Shown here: positions 48,255 through 56,466 of the stretch, piece after piece | Numbering within the stretch: the stretch's first letter is position 1 | Layout of the letters: the number at the start of each line of letters is the position of its first letter | NCBI RefSeq assembly: GCF_019710745.1 | Contig: NZ_JAHKJW010000020.1 | Location: 1 to 64,000 of the forward strand | Reading direction: 5' to 3' | Length of the DNA stretch: 64,000 bases | Source of the DNA: Streptomyces beigongshangae | GTDB taxonomy: Bacteria > Actinomycetota > Actinomycetes > Streptomycetales > Streptomycetaceae | Position numbers and translations under genes: made by a program | Notes under the pieces: generated by a model | Told to the model about the DNA's origin: nothing | The model's input: only the letters and a program-made list of their open reading frames with translations | Database searches by the model: none

Positions 48255-48305
48255 GTGCTCATGCCACGGGGCCGGCGCCCGAAGGTGAGCTTCGGCGCCC
48301 TCGGC

Positions 48306-48815
48306 TCAGGGCCAGACCAGGCAGTACGGCTGGTGTCCCGCCTCGTGCAGGCGGTGGCTGAAGTCCTGCCACTCGTGCAGCAGTCGGTAGACGTTGAACG
48401 CGTCCCGGGGGCCGCCGCGGTCCGGGACCGTCGACCAGATGAAGGCCGCCGCGCCCACGGCCTCCTCGCCTATGCCGCGCAGCGGGTCGACGACCGTCAT
48501 GGGGAGCCTGACGACGGCGTAGTCGGGGTGGAGCACGACCAGTTCGAGCGGGGGCACCTTGTGCAGGGGTATGCCCTCTATGCCGGTGAGGACCATCGCG
48601 GCCATCGTCTCCGGCTTGATCTTCGTGAACATGCCGTTCATACCGAGCTCGTCACCGCCGAGCTCCTCCGGGCGCATGGAGATCGGGACGCGGGCGGCGG
48701 TCGCGCCGTCCGGGGCCCCGAAGTATTTGTAGGTCACCCCCACCCGGCCACCATTCCCGCTGCTTCCTGGCCTGAGCTGGTCCGCCCCGCGGTCCGTGTA
48801 GTCCATACCGTCCAT
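48306..48815 (-). CDS. Conserved Streptomyces hypothetical protein
   Basis: A protein of about 169 residues without recognised domain. The core (TYKYFGAPDGATAARVPISM, FTKIKPETMAAMVLTGIEGI, LPMTVVDPLRGIGEEAVGAAAFIW, YRLLHEWQDFSHRLHEAGHQ) has a mixed alpha/beta pattern and good codon bias. The start is uncertain. ATG 48815 or 48806, GTG near 48745, or GTG 49010 are possible; codon bias weakens upstream of about 48760, so the shorter forms are favoured. The neighbourhood (before hemL) is conserved as I remember it. Function unknown. Confidence 0.6.
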   Translation of the reverse strand: MDGMDYTDRGADQLRPGSSGNGGRVGVTYKYFGAPDGATAARVPISMRPEELGGDELGMNGMFTKIKPETMAAMVLTGIEGIPLHKVPPLELVVLHPDYAVVRLPMTVVDPLRGIGEEAVGAAAFIWSTVPDRGGPRDAFNVYRLLHEWQDFSHRLHEAGHQPYCLVWP

Positions 48816-49381
48816 ACGCGCGGACGGCTCGATCCGCTCAGGCTCGCCCTGCGATCCCTGTGCCTGCCGTGCTTCGGCCGCTTCCGCCTCGCGTCGGTGC
48901 TTCCCCCGCCGGGCACGCCGAGGACCGAGGTCATCGGTCCCCTCGCCCAGTCCGCCACCGCGATGCATATCTCCACCCGACTGCCTTCTGGGGCGCGCGA
49001 CCCCCGCCACGCGACCCGATCATCGTGACAGTGACCTCCCCAACGGCCGCACGCCGAAACGTGCGCTGAAACACCTGTCCGCGGGATCTTCGCAGCCTCC
49101 GACACCATGGTCCGTGTGAGCCACCTTACGAAGCCTCGGCTTCACGGCCTCAGCGTACCCCGGCCCCCGCGTCCGGCCATGAGGGCGGAGATTCCGGAGC
49201 ACGTCGCAGCCGGGGTCCGGGCGGCCGCAGTTGAGCCGGCGGCCCGCGGACGTGCCGCGTCCCGACCGGTCCGGGAAAGGGATCCCGACCGGTCCGGGGA
49301 AGGGGGCGCCGCCTCCGGCGGGAACGCCGGCTGTCCTAGGCTGGAGGAGTCCGACGTCCGCCCGCGAGGAAACCGCAGGTC
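48816..49381. other. Region upstream of hemL (566 bp)
   Basis: A longer form of the hypothetical gene could reach 49010, but codon bias is poor there. The rest is the hemL control region. The unit CCCGACCGGTCCGGG is present twice (around 49260 and 49287). TAGGCT at 49338-49343 is a possible -10 box about 40 bases before the hemL ATG. Confidence 0.5.
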
Positions 49382-50701
49382 ATGACCGAACTGCCCTACA
49401 GTTACGAAGCCCCACATTCGCAGAGCCTCTTCGACCGTGCGGCGGCCGTGACGCCCGGCGGCGTGAACTCCCCCGTCCGCGCGTTCCGCGCCGTGGGCGG
49501 TACGCCCCGGTTCATGGTGTCCGGCAAGGGGCCCTACCTGACGGACGCCGACGGCAGGGAGTACGTCGACCTCGTCTGCTCCTGGGGGCCGATGATCCTC
49601 GGCCATTCCCACCCCGAGGTGATCGAGGCGGTCCAGGAGGCCGTCTCCCGCGGCACCTCCTTCGGCACGCCCGGCGAGGGGGAGGTCGCGCTCGCCGAGG
49701 AGATCGTCGCGCGCGTCGGACCCGTCGAGCAGGTCCGGCTCGTGTCCAGCGGCACCGAGGCGACCATGTCCGCCATCCGGCTCGCGCGCGGTTTCACCGG
49801 ACGCGCCAAGGTCGTGAAGTTCGCCGGCTGCTACCACGGGCACGTGGACGCCCTGCTGGCCTCCGCCGGCAGCGGCCTGGCCACGTTCGCGCTCCCCGAC
49901 ACCCCCGGCGTCACCGGCGCCCAGGCCGGGGACACCATCGTCCTTCCGTACAACGACCTCGACGCCGTCCGCGCGGCCTTCCGCGCGCACCCCGGCGAGA
50001 TCGCCTGCGTGATCACCGAGGCATCGCCCGGCAACATGGGCGTCGTACCGCCGCTGCCCGGCTTCAACCAGGGCCTCAAGGACGCCTGCGCCGCCGACGG
50101 TGCCCTCTACATCTCCGACGAGGTCATGACCGGCTTCCGTACGAGCCGGGCCGGCTGGTACGGGGTGGACGGTGTCGTGCCCGACCTCATGACCTTCGGC
50201 AAGGTCATGGGCGGCGGCTTCCCGGCCGCGGCCTTCGGCGGGCGCGAGGACGTGATGGCGCACCTCGCGCCCGCGGGCCCCGTCTACCAGGCCGGCACGC
50301 TGTCCGGGAACCCGGTCGCCACCGCGGCGGGCCTCGCCCAGCTGCGACTGCTCGACGACGCGGCGTACGCCCGGCTCGACGCGGTGTCCGAGCAGATCCG
50401 TACGCTCGTCGCGGACGCCCTCACCAAGGAAGGTGTGGTGCACCGGCTGCAGAACGCGTCCAACATGTTCTCCGTCTTCTTCACCGGGGCGGACGTACGC
50501 ACCTACGAGGACGCGAGGGCGCAGGAGTCGTACCGCTTCAACGCCTTCTTCCACGCGATGCTGGCGCGGGGCGTCTACCTGCCGCCGTCCTCGTTCGAGT
50601 CCTGGTTCGTCTCGACGGCGCACGACGAGCAGGCGGTACAGCGGATCGCCGACGCCCTTCCGGCGGCGGCACGGGCAGCAGCGGAGGCCACGGCAGCATG
50701 A
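49382..50701 (+). CDS. hemL: Glutamate-1-semialdehyde 2,1-aminomutase
   Basis: A 439-residue PLP enzyme that turns glutamate-1-semialdehyde into 5-aminolevulinate, directly after HemA. Landmarks are TPGGVNSPVRAF, the SSGTEATMSAIRLAR PLP-phosphate region, FAGCYHGHVDALL, and the PLP lysine in MTFGKVMGGGFPAAAF. The length is normal. Its stop overlaps the ATG of the histidine phosphatase gene (ATGA), so the two are coupled. hemA, hemC, hemD and hemB lie 27-37 kb away in the same window. Confidence 0.96.
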   Translation: MTELPYSYEAPHSQSLFDRAAAVTPGGVNSPVRAFRAVGGTPRFMVSGKGPYLTDADGREYVDLVCSWGPMILGHSHPEVIEAVQEAVSRGTSFGTPGEGEVALAEEIVARVGPVEQVRLVSSGTEATMSAIRLARGFTGRAKVVKFAGCYHGHVDALLASAGSGLATFALPDTPGVTGAQAGDTIVLPYNDLDAVRAAFRAHPGEIACVITEASPGNMGVVPPLPGFNQGLKDACAADGALYISDEVMTGFRTSRAGWYGVDGVVPDLMTFGKVMGGGFPAAAFGGREDVMAHLAPAGPVYQAGTLSGNPVATAAGLAQLRLLDDAAYARLDAVSEQIRTLVADALTKEGVVHRLQNASNMFSVFFTGADVRTYEDARAQESYRFNAFFHAMLARGVYLPPSSFESWFVSTAHDEQAVQRIADALPAAARAAAEATAA

Positions 50702-51372
50702 GTGACATCACCGTCGTACACGTGATGCGGCACGGGGAGGTGGAGAACCCGGACGGTCTCCTCTACGGGCGGCTGCCCGGGTACCACCTGTCCGAGCTGG
50801 GGCGGCGGATGGCCGAGCGGGTCGCCGAGCACCTCGCCCCGCGGGACGTCACGCACGTCGTCTCCTCCCCGCTGGAGCGGGCCCGGGAGACGGCCGGCCC
50901 GATCGCCGATTCGCACGGTCTGGAGCTCACGACCGACGCCCGGCTGATCGAGGCCGAGAACGTCTTCCAGGGCAAGGCGTTCGGGGTCGGGGACGGCGCG
51001 CTGCGCAGGCCGGAGAACTGGAAGCACCTGGTCAACCCGTTCAAGCCGTCCTGGGGCGAGCCGTACCTGGAGCAGGTCGTACGGATGATGGGCGCGCTGG
51101 ACGCCGCCCGGGACGCGGCCCGGGGGCACGAGGCCGTGTGCGTCAGCCACCAGCTGCCCATCTGGACACTGCGGTCCTTCGTGGAGCGGCGGCGGCTGTG
51201 GCACGACCCGCGGAAGCGGCAGTGCACGCTGGCGTCCCTGACCACGTTCACGTACCGCGGGGACAAGATCGTGTCCGTGGGGTACACCGAGCCCGCGCGG
51301 GATCTGGTGCCGGCACACCTCCGGGCGGGGGCCAAGCCGGTGAAGGGCAAGTCCAAGGCGTACGGGGCCTAG
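50698..51372 (+). CDS. Histidine phosphatase (phosphoglycerate-mutase-like) family protein
   Basis: A 224-residue enzyme of the histidine phosphatase clan. The catalytic RHG is in VMRHGEVENPDG; the second His is in CVSHQLPIW; the Glu region is in SSPLERARETAGPIAD. Relatives dephosphorylate sugar phosphates or act in vitamin and cell-wall metabolism. The C-terminus has a basic tail (KPVKGKSKAYGA). It overlaps hemL by four bases; the reason for the coupling is not known. Confidence 0.9.
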   Translation: MSDITVVHVMRHGEVENPDGLLYGRLPGYHLSELGRRMAERVAEHLAPRDVTHVVSSPLERARETAGPIADSHGLELTTDARLIEAENVFQGKAFGVGDGALRRPENWKHLVNPFKPSWGEPYLEQVVRMMGALDAARDAARGHEAVCVSHQLPIWTLRSFVERRRLWHDPRKRQCTLASLTTFTYRGDKIVSVGYTEPARDLVPAHLRAGAKPVKGKSKAYGA

Positions 51373-51426
51373 CCTTCCGACTCCGCCCGGCTTTTCCTCG
51401 TAGTGCGGGTGGGTGGGGGGCCGGGC

Positions 51427-51446
51427 GCGCAGTTCCCCGCGCCCCT
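51427..51446. repeat. Common Streptomyces intergenic repeat core
   Basis: GCGCAGTTCCCCGCGCCCCT at this place is, as I recall, the core of a very abundant Streptomyces intergenic element, usually with a flanking palindrome. Here the surrounding sequence is GCGCGGGG-like only in part. Confidence 0.6.
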
Positions 51447-51611
51447 CACGGGCGCGTCCGTCGAGGGTGTGCCGCTGACGGAGAGTGCCGTGACGGTGAC
51501 GCGTATTCCATGAGGGCGGTTCTCCTGCTGGCCGTCACAAGTTCGTCGTCGAACGGTCACCGGAATATCCGCAGGTGAGCGGGAACCCCGCCCTTCGTCG
51601 TGCCCTCTAAC

Positions 51612-51638
51612 CCGGTGCCCAGATTTCTTGGGCACCGG
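51612..51638. promoter_or_regulatory. Inverted repeat in the leader of the NodB-like lipoprotein gene
   Basis: Ten-base arms (51612-51621 and 51629-51638) flank a seven-base loop, 21 bases before the start codon. It could be an operator, or a hairpin that terminates earlier transcripts. Confidence 0.5.
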
Positions 51639-51659
51639 CACGACGAACAGGGGACGGGA

Positions 51660-52979
51660 ATGCGCGACATCAGTCGAAGGGGAATGCTGGGGATCGGGGC
51701 CGGAGCCGCGGCGGCCGTGGGACTCGCGGGCTGCGGTACCGCCCTGGGGAACCACTCCGACGGCTCCGGCGGTGTCGGGGATTCCGGAGGCGCTGGTGGC
51801 GAGGGGGGCGGACGCCCCGGCCGCTCCCTCGGCGACGGCTCCACCTCCTTCACCGGGAAGCAGCCCGGGCAGCCCGGCAAACCCGTACCCCTCGAACCCG
51901 GCGAAACCCCGCCGCAGTTCGTCGTCTTTTCCTGGGACGGTGCGGGAGACGTCGGCAACGGCCTCTTCGAGCGATTCCTGAAACTCTCCGAAGAACACGA
52001 CGCGCGAATGACGTTCTTCCTCTCCGGGCTCTATCTCCTGCCCGAGTCGAAAAAGCGCAAGTACCTCCCGCCGAACAACGCGCCGGGCGCGTCCGACATC
52101 GGTTACCTCACGGACGGCCACATCAAGTCGACGCTGAGGAACCTCCGGCGGGCCTGGCTCGACGGGCACGAGATAGGCACCCACTTCAACGGCCACTTCT
52201 GCGGCGGCACCGGCACGGTCGAGAACTGGACCCCGGCCCAGTGGAAGAGCGAGATCGCCCAGGCGAAGTCCTTCGTGAAGGAGTGGCGCACGAACACGGG
52301 CTGGAGCGAGGACGAGGTGCCCCCGCTGCCCTTCGACTACGAGAAGGAACTCGTCGGCGGCCGCACCCCGTGCCTGAAGGGCCAGGACAACCTGCTGCCC
52401 ACCGCCCGCGAGCTCGGCTGGCGCTACGACGCCTCCTCGCCCGGCGGCACCCAGGTCTGGCCCGGGAAGAAGGAAGGGCTGTGGGACCTGCCGCTCCAGG
52501 CGATCCCCTTCCCCGGGCACACCTTCGAGGTCCTCTCCATGGACTACAACATCCTGGCGAACCAGTCGGTCAACTCCACCCAGGCCCCGCCCGCCAACTA
52601 CCCGGCCTGGCGCAAGCAGGCGACCGACGCGTACATAGCGGGCTTCACGCGCGCGTACGAGACGAACCGCGCGCCCTTCTTCGTCGGCAACCACTTCGAG
52701 GACTGGAACGGCGGCATCTACATGGACGCCGTCGAGGGCGCGCTGAAGCACATCGCCGGCAAGAAGGACGTACGCCTGGTGTCGTTCCGCCAGTTCGTGG
52801 ACTGGCTCGACGCACAGGACGCGGCCGTCCTGGAGAAGCTGCGGTCGCTGGGGGTGGGGCAGGAGCCGGCCGGCGGGTGGAACGCCTTCCTCGGCGACGT
52901 CCCGACCCGCTCCGGAAGCGGGCCGGGCCCGGGGAGCAGCGGGCCGGGCTCGATGAAGGGCCCGGCGAAGGCCGCTTGA
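51660..52979 (+). CDS. NodB-like (polysaccharide deacetylase) Tat-exported lipoprotein
   Basis: A 439-residue exported protein. The N-terminus has a twin-arginine motif (SRRGMLG) and lipobox LAGC (Cys about residue 25), so Tat export with lipid anchoring is likely. A Gly/Ser linker leads to a domain starting FVVFSWDGAGDVGNG (catalytic Asp) with HEIGTHFNGHFCGG, which fits the NodB metal-binding His pair. YDASSPGGTQVW and the VGNHFEDWNGGIY block complete it. The usual barrel order is kept, so it may deacetylate cell-wall or extracellular glycans; some relatives are inactive. It lies between the hemL and cytochrome c maturation genes. Confidence 0.78.
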   Translation: MRDISRRGMLGIGAGAAAAVGLAGCGTALGNHSDGSGGVGDSGGAGGEGGGRPGRSLGDGSTSFTGKQPGQPGKPVPLEPGETPPQFVVFSWDGAGDVGNGLFERFLKLSEEHDARMTFFLSGLYLLPESKKRKYLPPNNAPGASDIGYLTDGHIKSTLRNLRRAWLDGHEIGTHFNGHFCGGTGTVENWTPAQWKSEIAQAKSFVKEWRTNTGWSEDEVPPLPFDYEKELVGGRTPCLKGQDNLLPTARELGWRYDASSPGGTQVWPGKKEGLWDLPLQAIPFPGHTFEVLSMDYNILANQSVNSTQAPPANYPAWRKQATDAYIAGFTRAYETNRAPFFVGNHFEDWNGGIYMDAVEGALKHIAGKKDVRLVSFRQFVDWLDAQDAAVLEKLRSLGVGQEPAGGWNAFLGDVPTRSGSGPGPGSSGPGSMKGPAKAA

Positions 52980-52993
52980 TGATCCTCCCGGGG

Positions 52994-53065
52994 CTGCCCG
53001 GAACCGAGCCCGAGGCGGTGCCCGGAACGGAGCCCGGGGCGGTGCCCGGAACGGAGCCCGGGGCG
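52994..53065. repeat. Three 24-bp tandem repeats
   Basis: Units at 52994-53017, 53018-53041 and 53042-53065 share the core GCCCGGAACSGAGCCC. Copies two and three are identical. Each is eight codons, so a forward frame reads as a PGTEPGAV repeat, but this frame has no gene context. It lies between the NodB-like gene and tlpA. Confidence 0.88.
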
Positions 53066-53127
53066 GCGGCTCCGCCCCGTGAGGGGGGTGCGCAAGATCC
53101 TCGGAACGGACATGCGAAACTTTTCAC

Positions 53128-53763
53128 ATGAGTGCCGCCAGCCGCGCCCCCCGGCGCACGAACCGGACCCGTGGCCCCGTCCGCAACCGAGCCGCCGCAC
53201 TGACCTGCGGGACCGTCGCCGCCGCGCTGTTCCTGTCCGCGTGCGGGTCCGGCGGCACGTCCGGCGGGGCGGGCGACACCGGTTTCGTCACCGGCTCCGA
53301 CGGCATCGCGACGGTCGAGAAGGGCAGCCGCGCCCAGGCCCCCGACCTGTCCGGCGAGACCATCGACGGCAAGCGGCTCGACGTCGCCGACTACAAGGGC
53401 AGGATCGTCGTCCTGAACGTCTGGGGCTCCTGGTGCGCCCCGTGCCGTCTGGAGGCCAAGAACTTCGTCAAGGTCTCCGAGGACCTCAAGGACCGGGGAG
53501 TGCAGTTCGTCGGCATCAACACCCGCGACACCAGCACCACCCCCGCGATCGCCTTCGAGAAGGCGCACGGCGTCGAGTACCCGAGCCTGTACGACCCCAC
53601 GGGCAAGCTGATGCTCCGCTTCAAGAAGGGCACGCTCAACCCGCAGGCGATCCCCTCCACGCTCGTGCTGGACCGGGACGGCAAGGTCGCCTCCCGGTCG
53701 CTGGCCGCGCTGAGCGAGGCGAACCTGCGCAAGATGATCAAGCCGATCCTCGCGGAGAAGTGA
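53128..53763 (+). CDS. TlpA/ResA-like thiol-disulphide reductase (lipoprotein)
   Basis: A 211-residue extracytoplasmic thioredoxin-fold protein. The signal ends with LSAC (lipobox), and the active site is NVWGSWCAPCRLEA. The cis-Pro is in NPQAIPSTLVLD. It keeps apocytochrome c haem-binding cysteines reduced, receiving electrons from CcdA. It is first in the four-gene System II maturation operon tlpA-ccdA-resB-ccsB, with gaps of only 6, 3 and -4 bases. Confidence 0.93.
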   Translation: MSAASRAPRRTNRTRGPVRNRAAALTCGTVAAALFLSACGSGGTSGGAGDTGFVTGSDGIATVEKGSRAQAPDLSGETIDGKRLDVADYKGRIVVLNVWGSWCAPCRLEAKNFVKVSEDLKDRGVQFVGINTRDTSTTPAIAFEKAHGVEYPSLYDPTGKLMLRFKKGTLNPQAIPSTLVLDRDGKVASRSLAALSEANLRKMIKPILAEK

Positions 53764-53769
53764 CCGCTC

Positions 53770-54537
53770 GTGTCCCTTCTCGCAGCCGCAGGCACCGACG
53801 CCAACCAGACCGTCCTCACCGGGGCCCTGGTGCTCGCCGTCCCGATCGCCGTCCTCGGCGGGCTCGTCTCCTTCTTCTCGCCGTGCGTGCTGCCGCTCGT
53901 GCCCGGCTACCTCTCGTACGTCACCGGGATCAGCGGCACCGACCTCGCCGAGGCGCGGCGCGGGCGGATGGTCGCGGGGGCCTCGCTGTTCGTCCTCGGC
54001 TTCACCGCGGTCTTCGTCTCGGGCGGCGCCCTCTTCGGCTACTTCGGCTCGACCCTGCAGGAGCACCAGAGCACCCTGTCCAAGGTGCTCGGCGTCCTCA
54101 TGGTCCTCATGGGTGTCTTCTTCATGGGCATGATGCCCTGGCTCACCCAGCGGGAGTTCCGCTTCCACAAGCGGCCGGTCGCCGGGCTGGCCGGTGCTCC
54201 CGTGCTGGGCGCGCTGTTCGGGATCGGCTGGACCCCCTGCATCGGCCCGACGCTCGCCTCCGTGCAGGCACTCGCGTTCGACCAGGCGAGCGCCGGACGC
54301 GGGGCCGTGCTGACGGTCGCGTACTGCGTCGGCCTGGGTCTGCCCTTCGTCGTCGCGGCGGTCGCCTTCCGCAAGGCGCTGGGTGCCTTCGGCTGGGTCA
54401 AGCGCCACTACGTGTGGGTGATGCGTATCGGCGGCGGCATGATGGTCGCGACCGGTCTGCTCCTGCTGACCGGCGCGTGGGACGGCATCGTGCAGGAGAT
54501 GCAGGGTTGGTCCGACGGCTTCACGGTAGGGGTCTGA
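53770..54537 (+). CDS. ccdA: Cytochrome c biogenesis protein CcdA
   Basis: A 255-residue membrane protein with six helices. It passes electrons from cytoplasmic thioredoxin to the outer TlpA-like protein using paired cysteines: SPCVLPLVPGYLSY and GWTPCIGPTLAS. Both Cys are kept. The GTG at 53770 lies six bases after the tlpA stop; translational coupling is likely. Confidence 0.94.
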   Translation: MSLLAAAGTDANQTVLTGALVLAVPIAVLGGLVSFFSPCVLPLVPGYLSYVTGISGTDLAEARRGRMVAGASLFVLGFTAVFVSGGALFGYFGSTLQEHQSTLSKVLGVLMVLMGVFFMGMMPWLTQREFRFHKRPVAGLAGAPVLGALFGIGWTPCIGPTLASVQALAFDQASAGRGAVLTVAYCVGLGLPFVVAAVAFRKALGAFGWVKRHYVWVMRIGGGMMVATGLLLLTGAWDGIVQEMQGWSDGFTVGV

Positions 54538-54540
54538 TCC

Positions 54541-56466
54541 ATGGGCACGACACGGGACACCGACGTGCGGACCGGCGACGGGACGAACAGCGGGACCGAC
54601 GGCGGGACGAACAGCGGGACGAACAGCGGGACCGACAACAACCCCACGACGAGTGGGGGAAGCGGCACGGACGGTGCTTCGGTGCGGGACGCGGGCGAGT
54701 TCGGTGACGCCGGGGCCCAGCTCTCCACCGCGCCCCGCGAGACGACGGTGCCCGGCTCCTTCGGCGGTGCACGCGCGCCCGGTGCCGCGGGATGGCTCGG
54801 GTGGGCCGGCCGCGAGGCCCTCGGCTGGACCCGCTGGATCTGGCGGCAGCTGACCTCGATGCGGGTCGCGCTGCTCCTGCTCTTCCTGCTGTCCCTCGGC
54901 GCGATCCCCGGCTCGCTGATCCCGCAGTCCGGGACCGACGAGATGAAGGTGGCCGACTTCCAGGAGCGGCACACCACACTCGGGCCGATCTACGAGAAGC
55001 TCGGGCTGTTCCACGTGTACAGCTCCGCCTGGTTCTCCGCGATCTACATCCTCCTCTTCGTCTCCCTCATCGGCTGCATCGTCCCCCGCACCTGGCAGTT
55101 CGTCGGCCAGCTGCGCGGCCGCCCGCCGCGTGCGCCGCGGCTGCTGACCCGGCTGCCCGCGTACACGACCTGGCGGACCGGGGCGGCCCCCGAGGAGGTC
55201 CGCGAGGAGGCGCTGAAGCTCCTCCGGCAGCGGCGCTTCCGCGCGCACCCGGCCGGGGACGCGGTCGCCGCCGAGAAGGGCTACCTGCGCGAGGTCGGCA
55301 ACCTCGCCTTCCACATCGCGCTGATCGTGATGCTGACCGCCTTCGCCTGGGGCCAGCTCTTCAAGTCCGAGGGCAACAAGCTGATCGTCGAGGGCGACGG
55401 CTTCGCGAACACCCTCATGCAGTACGACGACTTCAAGTCCGGGAGCCTCTTCGACACGGACGACCTGGAACCGTTCAGCTTCGTCCTGAAGGACTTCGAG
55501 GGCACGTACGAGACGACGGGACCCAACCGGGGCACCCCGCGCACGTACCAGGCGACCGTCGACTACAGCGTGGGCGCCGACGGCGAGGAGAAGAAGAGGA
55601 CCGTCAAGGTCAACGAGCCGCTGGAGATCGACGGCTCGAAGGTCTACCTCACCGCCCACGGCTACGCGCCCGTCGTCACCGTCCGGGACGGCAAGGGCGA
55701 CGTCGTCTACCGCCAGGCCGTGCCGCTGCTGCCCCTCGACTCCAACTCCACCTCGACCGGCGTGGTCAAGGTCATGGACGGCTACCGCAACGCCGAGGGG
55801 GAGAAGGAGCAGCTCGGCTTCCAGGCGTTCTTCCTCCCGGCGTACGGGGGGGACGGCACCGCGGTGGTCTCGCAGTTCCCGGCGCTGCTGAACCCGGTGC
55901 TGAACCTGGAGGCGTACCACGGCGACCTCGGTGTCGACGCGGGCCTGCCGCAGAGCGTGTACCAGCTGGAGAAGAGGAACCTGAAGGAGTTCAGGAACGC
56001 CAAGGGCACGCAGCTGCGGGAGAACCTGAGGCCCGGCGAGACCATGCAGCTCCCGGACGGCGCCGGCTCGATCACCTTCGAGAAGGAGATCAAGGAGTGG
56101 GCGAACTTCCAGGTGACCCGGCAGCCCGGCTCCGGCTGGGCGCTGGCCGGGGCGCTCACCGCCATCTTCGGTCTCGCCGCCTCCCTCTTCATCCAGCGCC
56201 GCCGCGTCTGGGTGCGCGCGGTCACGGGCCCCGACGGCGTCACGGTCGTCGAGATGGCGGGCCTGGGCCGCAGCGAGTCCGCCAGGCTCCCGGAGGAGCT
56301 GGGCGTCCTGGCCGGCCACCTGTACGACGTCGCTCCGGGCGCCGCTGAGTCCCCGGACACCCCCGACACCCCCGACGCCCAGGACACCCTGGACGCCCCG
56401 GGCTCCAGCGAGACCCCGACCCCCGAACCTCCCGCCGCACCTGCCGAAGGGGCTGAGACCAAGTGA
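54541..56466 (+). CDS. resB: Cytochrome c biogenesis protein ResB
   Basis: A 641-residue membrane protein of the CcsA/CcsB haem-delivery complex. Four transmembrane helices are seen (MRVALLLLFLLSLGAIPGSL, FSAIYILLFVSLIGCIV, FHIALIVMLTAFAWGQLF and near the C-terminus LAGALTAIFGLAASLF). A large extracytoplasmic region lies between the third and last. The first 80 residues are Thr/Gly/Asp-rich and encoded by GGGACGAACAGC-type repeats (54590-54640); the last 50 are Pro/Thr/Asp-rich. Both tails are longer than usual. It overlaps ccsB by four bases. Confidence 0.94.
   Translation: MGTTRDTDVRTGDGTNSGTDGGTNSGTNSGTDNNPTTSGGSGTDGASVRDAGEFGDAGAQLSTAPRETTVPGSFGGARAPGAAGWLGWAGREALGWTRWIWRQLTSMRVALLLLFLLSLGAIPGSLIPQSGTDEMKVADFQERHTTLGPIYEKLGLFHVYSSAWFSAIYILLFVSLIGCIVPRTWQFVGQLRGRPPRAPRLLTRLPAYTTWRTGAAPEEVREEALKLLRQRRFRAHPAGDAVAAEKGYLREVGNLAFHIALIVMLTAFAWGQLFKSEGNKLIVEGDGFANTLMQYDDFKSGSLFDTDDLEPFSFVLKDFEGTYETTGPNRGTPRTYQATVDYSVGADGEEKKRTVKVNEPLEIDGSKVYLTAHGYAPVVTVRDGKGDVVYRQAVPLLPLDSNSTSTGVVKVMDGYRNAEGEKEQLGFQAFFLPAYGGDGTAVVSQFPALLNPVLNLEAYHGDLGVDAGLPQSVYQLEKRNLKEFRNAKGTQLRENLRPGETMQLPDGAGSITFEKEIKEWANFQVTRQPGSGWALAGALTAIFGLAASLFIQRRRVWVRAVTGPDGVTVVEMAGLGRSESARLPEELGVLAGHLYDVAPGAAESPDTPDTPDAQDTLDAPGSSETPTPEPPAAPAEGAETK

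Noticed and set aside
53080..53127. Rex operator upstream of the cytochrome maturation operon
   Set aside because: Only a TTTTCACAT half-site is present before tlpA; no TTGTG partner lies at the right distance.
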